Shown here one piece after another: positions 1 to 5,111 of a stretch of 5,111 bases of DNA. Source of the DNA: Dehalococcoidales bacterium. Its GTDB lineage: Bacteria; Chloroflexota; Dehalococcoidia; Dehalococcoidales; UBA3254. The notes beneath the pieces were generated by a model. It did no database searches and had not been told where the DNA came from. It saw only the letters and a list, made by a program, of their open reading frames with translations. The position numbers were made by a program, and so were the translations under genes. Location of the stretch: the NCBI GenBank assembly GCA_028718465.1, contig JAQULX010000259.1:1-5111 (forward strand), read 5' to 3'. Each line of letters opens with the position of its first letter. Within the stretch, counting starts at the first letter, position 1.

Positions 1-1
1 T

Positions 2-397
2 ACACAGAACCATTTCATCGTCACCAACAAAGGGACCGATGCTTGCTATTACAGAGTGTACTTGATCAACCCCGGCGGATGGACTGCGGTAAATCCGACT
101 GCCCCGGCTGATACTCTTAGCTTAACAACCACTGATACATATGCACTGTATGGCCAGTTTGCTCAACCCGGTGCCAGCGTAGCCGGCGATATGTCCAGCT
201 ATGCAGCTCTTGATGGTATTACTACCTCGGCTAAAGCTGCTGCTGCCGGTACATTGGACTTTTCAGGCTTAGGCGATGGTTATAACGTTGCCGCGAACGC
301 AGCCAGGAATCTCTGGATCGCTTTGCATACACCACCGACGACCAGCGTAGGTTCAACCCAACAGATCACGGTTGTCGTAAGCGCAGTAAAACTGTAA
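2..397 (+). CDS. C-terminal part of a secreted beta-rich protein of unknown function (5' truncated)
   Basis: The reading frame is open from the left edge, so the start and any signal peptide lie outside the window; 131 residues and a TAA stop are visible. I do not recognise the family with certainty. The visible part opens with an Ig-like strand pattern (FIVTNKGTDACYYRVYLINP, then GGW), continues through a Thr/Ala/Ser-rich stretch, and closes with a segment reading NLWIALHTPP, TTS, then QQITVVVSAVKL, which looks like a final edge strand. There is one Cys, no charged catalytic cluster and no transmembrane segment. This composition fits an exported structural or surface protein. A 72-nt spacer with a strong hairpin separates it from the next gene, so it may end a separate transcript. 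A GTG at 56 is in frame but has no ribosome binding site and lies inside the domain, so it is not taken as the start. Confidence 0.8.
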   Translation, partial: TQNHFIVTNKGTDACYYRVYLINPGGWTAVNPTAPADTLSLTTTDTYALYGQFAQPGASVAGDMSSYAALDGITTSAKAAAAGTLDFSGLGDGYNVAANAARNLWIALHTPPTTSVGSTQQITVVVSAVKL

Positions 398-408
398 TAA
401 TATACATA

Positions 409-440
409 CAAGTGTGCGGGCTGCAAAGCCCGCACACTTG
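409..440 (+). terminator. Perfect 14-bp hairpin with GCAA loop, possible terminator without a U-tract
   Basis: Bases 409-422 pair without mismatch with 427-440, leaving a GCAA tetraloop of the GNRA type at 423-426. The stem core is G+C rich (GTGCGGGCT). It starts 11 nt after the stop codon of the first gene. The bases that follow (ATCAATACAAG) are not a T-run, so it is not a textbook Rho-independent terminator. It could end transcription weakly, protect the 3' end of the upstream message, or act as a processing boundary. Confidence 0.6.
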
Positions 441-458
441 ATCAATACAAGAGATTGA

Positions 459-464
459 AGGGGG
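459..464 (+). promoter_or_regulatory. Ribosome binding site fixing the start at ATG 470
   Basis: AGGGGG lies 5 nt upstream of ATG 470. An in-frame TTG at 455 would place this motif inside the coding sequence and has no purine-rich motif in front of it, so ATG 470 is preferred. Confidence 0.75.
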
Positions 465-469
465 AAGGA

Positions 470-2056
470 ATGCAGTATAAGAACAGTCAAACAAAGCAAA
501 AAAAGATAAATATTTCAAACCTATTAGGGATGGCTTTTGTTACTTTGTTTATGTTCTTATCCGTTTCTACCGGCATCGCCGCTACCCTGACCTCAACTCC
601 ACCTGATTTTACCCTGACTGACCTTAGGCTCGGTTATTCCTACCGGGTAGAAGATCTCATCTCCACTAAAGTTAAATTTACCTATAGCAGTGTCAGCAGT
701 GGTGATACTCTGGTCGTAGGTTCCACCATAGACGGTTTTAATTTACCTGCAGGATATGAATTCTTACCATCTGATTTTTCAGTGACCGTTGATCCCAGCT
801 CTACTACCATCACTACCAGCGGCAGCCAGGAAGTTTCTGTCACTATCAATGTTCCGCTTAATACGTCATATTTAGGCAAGAAGTATTTCTTTGGGCTGGA
901 AGGACGGACTTCACTTGGTTCCGGATTAGCCAGCGCGGTTACTACCATTAAAGTAAATATGGGTTCACAATATATAGGTTATGGCGTAACTGGTTATGAT
1001 GCCTTAGGCACTATCGGTATGGTTGGCAACAAAGCGTATGTGACGGCCAATGTAGCTAGTTTAACAGCGCCAACTTTAAAATTATACTATCGCAAAACCG
1101 GGGATACCGCCTGGACAACAGTGACCACTGCCACCACCGCTGCGAAAACAAACGGGTCCACAGACTATACCTTTGAATTTCCTGCCAGTGTAGTAACTAC
1201 TGCTGGTTTCCAATATATTATCGAATCACAGGCTGGGACTGATTATGCTTATTCCCCGGAACAGACCAGGACCGAATTTACCGGGACCGCTACCCAGAAA
1301 TATCATTCAGTGTCAGTAATCAGGACAACTACCGGAACCATCACTACGACCGGCAGTACCCTGACCGTGAATGACGGCAATCCTAATGACGGCGCAGTGA
1401 AAGTTATTGCTCCCAGCAGGGCAGTAGGTTCCAATCTTGATATCACCTTGGAACAAATTGATGAAACTTCCACTTCTTGCCCGGCAGCTCCAAGCTATTC
1501 TTTATCTGAAAAACCAGCTATGATCTTTAAGCTGACGCCTAACGGCACAAGATTCTTAAAGAACATAGATCTTTCCTTATTATATTTTGACACTGACAAT
1601 AACGGTCTCGTTGATGGATTGCTTGACCTTGATGGCAATGCCACGATCGAAGAAGCCAAGCTCAAAATGTTCTGGTGGGATGGATTCAAGTGGAGATTAG
1701 TGAACGGAACCCAAACCCAGGATATTACCACTAATACGATCACGGTTAAAACCAATCATTTCTCTTACTATGCCTTATTCCCGGTCAATTCTCTGAGTCC
1801 TGAGGATTACCGGCCAGCCAAGAAAATTATTACTCCTAATGGCGACGGCGTAAATGACGAAGCGGATTTCAGCGGCTTAGCTGAAGAAGTCAAGATATTC
1901 GATATTACCGGAAGAAAGATCCGGTCCGTATCTGCCGGCACCGGCCAATGGGACGGTAAAGATGATGACGGCAGCGTAGTCGAGAGCGGAGTTTATATCT
2001 ACCAGTTTAAGGTGGACGGAACTCTAGTAAGCGGCGTTATCGCCGTGGCGAAGTAA
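470..2056 (+). CDS. Multidomain secreted surface protein with FlgD-Ig / gliding-type C-terminal sorting-like domain
   Basis: This is a 528-residue exported protein, probably displayed on the cell surface. Residues 1-38 form a Sec signal peptide: a Lys-rich start, a hydrophobic core around 18-32, and likely cleavage in GIAAT. Residues about 44-164 are an Ig-like domain that recurs twice in the gene at 3072. Residues about 168-282 look like an Ig/Fn3-like module (LKLYYRKTGDTAWTTV). Residues about 284-440 form a beta domain containing VNDGNPNDG, an Asp/Asn-rich calcium-loop-like stretch (374-397) and the ending HFSYYALF. Residues about 447-528 carry ITPNGDGVND, FDITGRKI, WDGKDDDG and ESGVYIYQFKVDG, the signature of FlgD-Ig/CHU_C-type C-terminal domains. 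In Bacteroidetes such domains direct type IX secretion; that role here is inferred. Thr, Ser and Gly are abundant and there is a single Cys (C337). It is followed 12 nt later by the PorV-like gene, so the two are probably co-transcribed. Its ligand or substrate is unknown. Confidence 0.9.
   Translation: MQYKNSQTKQKKINISNLLGMAFVTLFMFLSVSTGIAATLTSTPPDFTLTDLRLGYSYRVEDLISTKVKFTYSSVSSGDTLVVGSTIDGFNLPAGYEFLPSDFSVTVDPSSTTITTSGSQEVSVTINVPLNTSYLGKKYFFGLEGRTSLGSGLASAVTTIKVNMGSQYIGYGVTGYDALGTIGMVGNKAYVTANVASLTAPTLKLYYRKTGDTAWTTVTTATTAAKTNGSTDYTFEFPASVVTTAGFQYIIESQAGTDYAYSPEQTRTEFTGTATQKYHSVSVIRTTTGTITTTGSTLTVNDGNPNDGAVKVIAPSRAVGSNLDITLEQIDETSTSCPAAPSYSLSEKPAMIFKLTPNGTRFLKNIDLSLLYFDTDNNGLVDGLLDLDGNATIEEAKLKMFWWDGFKWRLVNGTQTQDITTNTITVKTNHFSYYALFPVNSLSPEDYRPAKKIITPNGDGVNDEADFSGLAEEVKIFDITGRKIRSVSAGTGQWDGKDDDGSVVESGVYIYQFKVDGTLVSGVIAVAK
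599..961 (+). other. Domain copy 1 of 3 (Ig-like, shared with the gene at 3072)
   Basis: Encodes residues about 44-164. Landmarks are DLRLGY (G55), GYE (G95) and VP followed by LGKK (P129, G136). The G55-G95 distance is 40 and the G95-G136 distance is 41. These match the two copies in the protein encoded at 3072-3971. Confidence 0.75.
1808..2053 (+). other. FlgD-Ig / CHU_C-like C-terminal domain
   Basis: Encodes residues 447-528. The order ITPNGDGVND, strand ending in FDITGRKI, QWDGKDDDG, then SGVYIYQFKVDG and a last strand is the standard layout of gliding-motility-associated and FlgD-Ig C-terminal domains. It lies at the extreme C-terminus, as expected for a sorting or anchoring tag. Confidence 0.8.
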
Positions 2057-2062
2057 GGGGGG
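2055..2062 (+). promoter_or_regulatory. Ribosome binding site overlapping the upstream stop codon, fixing the start at ATG 2069
   Basis: AAGGGGGG begins inside the TAA stop of the upstream gene. It touches ATG 2063 with no spacing but lies 6 nt before ATG 2069, so the second ATG is the better start. The overlap supports translation of both genes from one message. Confidence 0.7.
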
Positions 2063-2068
2063 ATGACG

Positions 2069-3001
2069 ATGAAGAGGAACCTGATAATCACACTAACAGT
2101 AATAGCGATAATTCTCAATATACAAATTGCCCAAGCTGCGTTCAAAGACTGTGGTTGGGGGACCAGACCTGCTGGCATGGGGGGAGCATTTGTTGGGGTA
2201 GCCAACGATAGTAATGCTCCCCTGTGGAACCCGGCGGGTATTGCCCAAATGAAGAACGCGGAAAGCAGTTTTATGTATTCCACTTATTATAATGGTTTAG
2301 ACCTAAAGGCAGGCAGTGACAGTGTCAGCCTGGGATTTAATTACCTCTCATTTGTCTATCCCAAGAGCTCTATTGGCGCGTTCGGAGTAAGTTGGGCCAA
2401 TTTTACTGCCACGGATCTCTATAAAGAAGATACTTATACCATAACCTACGCGAAAAAGGTCAATGACTGGTTCCCGAACCTGCCGCCGATAATTTATGTA
2501 GGGTTAAACCTGAAGTCCTTAGGGCATTCTTATACTCTTGATGATTATGCCAAGGATGATCCGGTTTTTGTGCAGGGTGGGACCTCTAAGAGCGCCGTTA
2601 CTGTGGACTTAGGCGCGCTAGTAAAACCCTGGGATAGGTTAGCTATAGGCTTGGCGGCAAAGAACCTGACCCAGCCGGATGTTGGCTTAAAAGATGAAGA
2701 TAAAGTGCCGATGGAGATAAAATTGGGCGCAGCCTACAGGTATACGCTCATTACCCCGGCTATTGATATGACGATGCGTGATGGCGTTAGCACCATGCAT
2801 ATCGGTGTCGAAAGCTATCTGCTGAACAAAACACTGGGATTAAGGGCTGGCTGGAATTCTACTGAGTTGACCTTTGGATTCTCATTCAATGGTATTCGTT
2901 CCGAGAACTTTGGTTTGAACCTTGATTATTCTTTCATCATGCCGATGGAGATCGAAGATTCTTCCGGCAGTCACAGGATATCAATGGGCGTATGGTTCTA
3001 A
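2069..3001 (+). CDS. PorV/PorQ-family outer-membrane beta-barrel protein
   Basis: This 310-residue outer-membrane protein belongs to the PorV/PorQ group, distantly related to FadL-type barrels. PorV in Bacteroidetes is a type IX secretion component that binds the C-terminal domain of cargo and carries it to the attachment complex; PorQ homologues have related barrel roles. Residues 1-23 are a signal peptide with AQA before the likely cleavage site. The family signature follows at 31-60: GTRPAGMGGAFVGVANDSNA, then PLWNPAGIAQ. The rest is alternating beta-strand sequence (for example SLGFNYLSFV, LAIGLAAKNL, LGLRAGW, LTFGFSFNG, FGLNLDYSFI). It ends SHRISMGVWF, with a terminal Phe as expected for recognition by the BAM machinery. 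The length is near the usual 300-400 residues. Its position directly after a CTD-bearing gene suggests it serves that cargo. Whether a full type IX system exists in this genome cannot be seen here, so no gene symbol is given. Confidence 0.88.
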   Translation: MKRNLIITLTVIAIILNIQIAQAAFKDCGWGTRPAGMGGAFVGVANDSNAPLWNPAGIAQMKNAESSFMYSTYYNGLDLKAGSDSVSLGFNYLSFVYPKSSIGAFGVSWANFTATDLYKEDTYTITYAKKVNDWFPNLPPIIYVGLNLKSLGHSYTLDDYAKDDPVFVQGGTSKSAVTVDLGALVKPWDRLAIGLAAKNLTQPDVGLKDEDKVPMEIKLGAAYRYTLITPAIDMTMRDGVSTMHIGVESYLLNKTLGLRAGWNSTELTFGFSFNGIRSENFGLNLDYSFIMPMEIEDSSGSHRISMGVWF

Positions 3002-3026
3002 GCAATACCATAATTTGAATAAAATA

Positions 3027-3060
3027 AAGGAGACCTTATCGCAAGGTCTCCTTATTTTTT
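3027..3060 (+). terminator. Rho-independent terminator after the PorV-like gene
   Basis: Bases 3027-3037 (AAGGAGACCTT) pair perfectly with 3043-3053 around a 5-nt loop (ATCGC). The stem is followed by A and then six T residues at 3055-3060. This is a textbook intrinsic terminator, 25 nt after the stop codon at 2999-3001. The next gene's ribosome binding site starts at the very next base. Confidence 0.9.
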
Positions 3061-3066
3061 AGGAGG
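3061..3066 (+). promoter_or_regulatory. Consensus AGGAGG ribosome binding site abutting the terminator
   Basis: AGGAGG lies 5 nt before ATG 3072, giving a strong start. It directly follows the terminator T-run, so no separate promoter fits between them. Confidence 0.85.
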
Positions 3067-3071
3067 AGAAA

Positions 3072-3971
3072 ATGAAAAGATCCGCACTGTTGGTACTAGT
3101 ATGGTGCTTCACTGCCCTGGCGACTCCTTTATTGGCCGCCGGGCTTACTGCTAATTTTGGCGAGGTCCTGATCGAAGACTTGAAAATAGGATATCCTTTC
3201 AGTACTAGGGAAAAAGCTAATCTTCCTTATATCATCACCAATGTCGGGTATAAGACTATTGACGTAAAAGTAGAGATTGTTATCCCATCAGCGCAGGAAC
3301 TGAAAAAAGGATATGAACCCATACCTAATACTGCCTGGATAAAACTGGAACGTAATTTTTTCTCTCTAAAACCCAATGAACAGGGTTCTACAGATTTGGT
3401 TTTTAATATCCCAAATGATGAAAAACTCCTGGGTAAAAAATTTGATGCCATAGTGTATCCTTATACGTTTGAAGGGATCCTCAAGATCGGCGTGAACAGC
3501 CATGTCCTGTTTACCATTGATAAAGAAAAGGGGCCTTACCCGATATATCTCGACGCGAAACCATTCAAGGATAAAGTCGCGTTTGAAGTATCCCCGTTGG
3601 AAATGTCCGTGAAAAATGTACCGATAGGAAAAAAGGTTGACTTGAAACGACATTCCAAGACAATCCTGAAAATAACTAATACTACTGACCAGGAATGCCG
3701 TTTTTATCTCAATTCGATCAAAGTTAAGGAGTCCAGCGTCAATTTAAAAGAGGGATACCAGGATACGCCTGATGCCAATATACTCTCCTTTGATGAGAAG
3801 ATGATCAGGATCAAACCAAAAGAGACAAAAGAAGTGAAATTATACCTGACTTTTCCGGCCGGCAAGGAATTCGCCGGGAAAGACTATATGTTCATATTAC
3901 CGATAGTGACCGGCGAACAGGATGCTCCTCTAATTCGTTATGCTTATCTTTACGTGACCACAAAAAAGTAG
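3072..3971 (+). CDS. Secreted protein of two tandem Ig-like domains, unknown function
   Basis: This 299-residue exported protein has a signal peptide at residues 1-22 or 1-23 (MKRSALLVLVWCFTALATPL then LAAG). The mature part is two copies of one domain, at about 28-149 and 171-297, joined by a short link containing GPYPIYLDAKPF. Each copy has an IG landmark (G40, G186), then an ITN strand (55-57, 201-203), a GY pair (G80-Y81, G228-Y229), LKP or IKP before an acidic residue (99-101, 247-249), a Pro (P114, P262) and a GK pair (G121, G269). The gene at 470 has one copy at its N-terminus. The pattern resembles Ig-fold families such as COG1470/NEW3 or DUF916-like domains, but I do not assign one. 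Unlike the Thr/Ser-rich neighbours, it is rich in Lys and Glu. It has no C-terminal sorting domain and no membrane anchor, so it is probably periplasmic or part of a surface complex. Two Ig domains with a short linker also recall periplasmic pilus chaperones; that is only an architectural analogy. Confidence 0.85.
   Translation: MKRSALLVLVWCFTALATPLLAAGLTANFGEVLIEDLKIGYPFSTREKANLPYIITNVGYKTIDVKVEIVIPSAQELKKGYEPIPNTAWIKLERNFFSLKPNEQGSTDLVFNIPNDEKLLGKKFDAIVYPYTFEGILKIGVNSHVLFTIDKEKGPYPIYLDAKPFKDKVAFEVSPLEMSVKNVPIGKKVDLKRHSKTILKITNTTDQECRFYLNSIKVKESSVNLKEGYQDTPDANILSFDEKMIRIKPKETKEVKLYLTFPAGKEFAGKDYMFILPIVTGEQDAPLIRYAYLYVTTKK
3153..3518 (+). other. Domain copy 2 of 3 (Ig-like)
   Basis: Encodes residues about 28-149. 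Landmarks are DLKIGY (G40), KKGYE (G80), NIP (P114) and LLGKK (G121). The spacings are 40 from G40 to G80 and 41 from G80 to G121, identical to copy 1. Confidence 0.75.
3582..3962 (+). other. Domain copy 3 of 3 (Ig-like)
   Basis: Encodes residues about 171-297. Landmarks are PIG (G186), KEGYQ (G228), TFP (P262) and FAGKD (G269). The spacings are 42 from G186 to G228 and 41 from G228 to G269, almost the same as in the other two copies. Confidence 0.72.
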
Positions 3972-3999
3972 TATTAGCAACTCATTGCAGAGAAGAATA

Positions 4000-4028
4000 T
4001 TGACGTCACAGGAGAAAAAGAGTATAAG
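4000..4028 (+). promoter_or_regulatory. Sigma70-like promoter for the pilin-like gene
   Basis: TTGACG (4000-4005) and TATAAG (4023-4028) are separated by 17 nt; each matches the consensus at 5 of 6 positions. It lies in the 74-nt spacer before the pilin-like gene. The predicted transcript start, about 4035, would leave a leader of only about 11 nt that just includes the ribosome binding site. Confidence 0.5.
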
Positions 4029-4035
4029 ATATTAA

Positions 4036-4042
4036 GAGGTGG
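4036..4042 (+). promoter_or_regulatory. Ribosome binding site for ATG 4046
   Basis: GAGGTGG precedes ATG 4046, with GAGGT 5 nt upstream and the final GG 3 nt upstream. The prepilin leader begins right after this start, which confirms it. Confidence 0.7.
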
Positions 4043-4045
4043 AAA

Positions 4046-5111
4046 ATGAAGGATTTTTTAGTAGATAAGAAAAATGGTGTTACCCTGGTTGAAATCATGA
4101 TGGTAACAGCAGTCATGGGCGTGCTTTTCATTGGGCTCTTTTCGCTCATCAATAAAGTGACGAAGGGCACCTGGCAGATCGGCGGTTCATTGGGGATGAA
4201 TAGCGCTGCTTCAGAGACCATGTACTGGATCGGCAATGATTTTCGCAACGCCAAGGCCTCAACTATGGGCGGCCAACTGTTTGATAATACGTTAGGTGAC
4301 CAGGCGATGAACCCTAGCTTTGAGTATCCGTTAAACCTAACCAGTGATATACCGGCAAAATGGGCTAGTTTAGCAGCATATGGTGTTTCGCGAGTGAGCG
4401 GGCCGTCTGTAGTCAGGAGCGGATTCCTGGCTCTTGGTTTGCCTTCCGGGACCAGTTATTACAGCCAGGTATCTACTACCACCTATACCACCAGGGAGTA
4501 TGTCGTATCAGGCTGGACTCTTCCTGCCGGAACAGCGGAACTAAGGCTATTACAATCCAATGCGGTTGATACGAATTTTCCCACTCCTTGTTTTGTTTCT
4601 ACAGCCGCTACTACTAACTGGATGCACATGGTTACAACGACCACCTTGAACACTAATACTCCCTTTAAATTCCGGGTGATTTTTCCTGGCGCGACTATTA
4701 ACTGGTTTAAATCAATGACTGAGAATATAGATGCTGCCGGCCGGGATTATGCATTTAATTATGACCGGGGCCTAGGAGTTTATAAGAGCGAACTCTATAT
4801 GGCTGACAAACGTGACGCGGTATCAAGCCAAGGTCCGGTGAAATGGGATGGCGTGAATAAAGATATCTGGGGTGATGTTCCGGTAACTGGTTTGCCTGGT
4901 CTCGATAAACAGAATTATTATTATAATGTAGTGCCAAGTATGAACTGTGAATATAACGGGGTTATTTATGCTTTTAGGACCCCGTTACTAACTTATCCTA
5001 ATAGTGAAACAGCTAATATGTATACTTTTGATGGGACAAATTGGGCTCTGATGCCTGCGCAGATCCCGAATCAGTTTCACCAGGGCAGTCTTACTGAAGG
5101 AAGAAGTTCGG
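4046..5111 (+). CDS. Type IV pilin-like protein fused to jelly-roll-like and beta-propeller-like domains (3' truncated)
   Basis: The frame stays open to the right edge, giving 355 residues without a stop. A short basic leader (MKDFLVDKKNG) precedes a class III prepilin signal: likely cleavage after G11, V12 at +1, E16 at +5, and a hydrophobic helix at 12-35. Residues 40-70 resemble the start of GspJ/PilW-type pseudopilins (ETMYWIGNDFRNA). The usual pilin head is then replaced by other domains. Residues about 88-225 read like a carbohydrate-binding jelly-roll module (NPSFE at 89-93, then W106, SGFLAL, YYSQ, YVVSGW). From about 235 there are two propeller-like blades with the pattern Y-x3-[LI]-Y ... 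DG ... W (Y251, D268-G269, W275; Y308, D329-G330, W333), and a third may be starting at the edge. It may be a pilus-tip or surface adhesin processed by prepilin peptidase. The N-terminal call is strong; the domain fold assignments are inferred from motifs. Confidence 0.85.
   Translation, partial: MKDFLVDKKNGVTLVEIMMVTAVMGVLFIGLFSLINKVTKGTWQIGGSLGMNSAASETMYWIGNDFRNAKASTMGGQLFDNTLGDQAMNPSFEYPLNLTSDIPAKWASLAAYGVSRVSGPSVVRSGFLALGLPSGTSYYSQVSTTTYTTREYVVSGWTLPAGTAELRLLQSNAVDTNFPTPCFVSTAATTNWMHMVTTTTLNTNTPFKFRVIFPGATINWFKSMTENIDAAGRDYAFNYDRGLGVYKSELYMADKRDAVSSQGPVKWDGVNKDIWGDVPVTGLPGLDKQNYYYNVVPSMNCEYNGVIYAFRTPLLTYPNSETANMYTFDGTNWALMPAQIPNQFHQGSLTEGRSS

Noticed and set aside
372..403. Possible promoter TTGTCG-17-TAATAA before the hairpin
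   Set aside because: Both boxes match poorly (4/6 and 3/6), and the hairpin would then lie in the leader; not enough to annotate.
455..469. TTG at 455 as an earlier start for the 528-aa protein
   Set aside because: It would place the AGGGGG ribosome binding site inside the gene and has no such site in front; ATG 470 has good spacing and gives a normal signal peptide.
682..948. Open frame of 88 codons on the minus strand inside the surface protein gene
   Set aside because: It lies wholly within a well-supported plus-strand gene and shows no domain, signal or operon context; same for the minus-strand frames at 1495-1755, 1999-2283, 3227-3451, 3366-3653, 4006-4254 and 4755-4937.
2063..2068. 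ATG 2063 as the start of the PorV-like gene
   Set aside because: The G-rich ribosome binding site touches it with no spacing; ATG 2069 has a 6-nt gap and starts with the usual MKR signal peptide.
2135..2148. Cys near the mature N-terminus of the PorV-like protein as a lipoprotein site
   Set aside because: The residues before it are FKD, not a lipobox, and AQA just upstream fits ordinary signal peptidase I cleavage.
2997..3025. TAAAAT at 3020-3025 as a -10 box for the 299-aa gene
   Set aside because: No acceptable -35 box lies about 17 nt upstream, and the A-rich run in this spacer makes chance matches likely.
1..5111. CRISPR arrays, insertion sequences, tRNA or rRNA genes, phage or defence genes
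   Set aside because: No direct repeat arrays, transposase motifs, terminal inverted repeats or RNA gene signatures were seen; coding sequence fills nearly the whole window.

Overview
The window holds five same-strand (+) genes, the first and last cut by its edges. Four of the five show an export signal (three Sec-type signal peptides, one prepilin leader), and the first, whose N-terminus is missing, looks like a secreted beta-rich protein. The base composition is moderate, the ribosome binding sites are strong and purine-rich (AGGAGG-like), and there is an outer-membrane beta-barrel of the PorV/PorQ type. This points to a diderm bacterium. The mix of a PorV-like barrel, a FlgD-Ig/gliding-type C-terminal domain and many Ser/Thr-rich surface proteins is typical of poorly cultured phyla such as Omnitrophica, Elusimicrobia or Desantisbacteria-like lineages, as well as Bacteroidetes. 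The phylum cannot be fixed from this sequence alone.

Layout: (1) 2-397, the C-terminus of a secreted beta-rich protein of unknown function. (2) 398-469, a spacer with a perfect 14-bp hairpin. (3) 470-2056, a 528-aa multidomain surface protein ending in a FlgD-Ig / gliding-motility-type C-terminal domain, of the kind that acts as a sorting tag in type IX secretion. (4) 2069-3001, a 310-aa PorV/PorQ-family barrel 12 nt downstream. (5) 3027-3060, a Rho-independent terminator. (6) 3072-3971, a 299-aa secreted protein made of two Ig-like domains. (7) 3972-4045, a spacer with a good sigma70-like promoter. (8) 4046-5111, the start of an unusual type IV pilin-like protein whose short pilin stem is joined to a jelly-roll-like domain and the beginning of a beta-propeller.

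The genes look like a cell-surface module. A CTD-bearing cargo and a PorV-like barrel are co-transcribed, which fits a cargo/shuttle pair. The same roughly 120-residue domain occurs once at the N-terminus of the cargo and twice in the gene after the barrel, with landmark residues at almost identical spacings. That ties the second transcription unit to the first and suggests a shared assembly or recognition role. The pilin-like fusion adds a second kind of surface display beside it.
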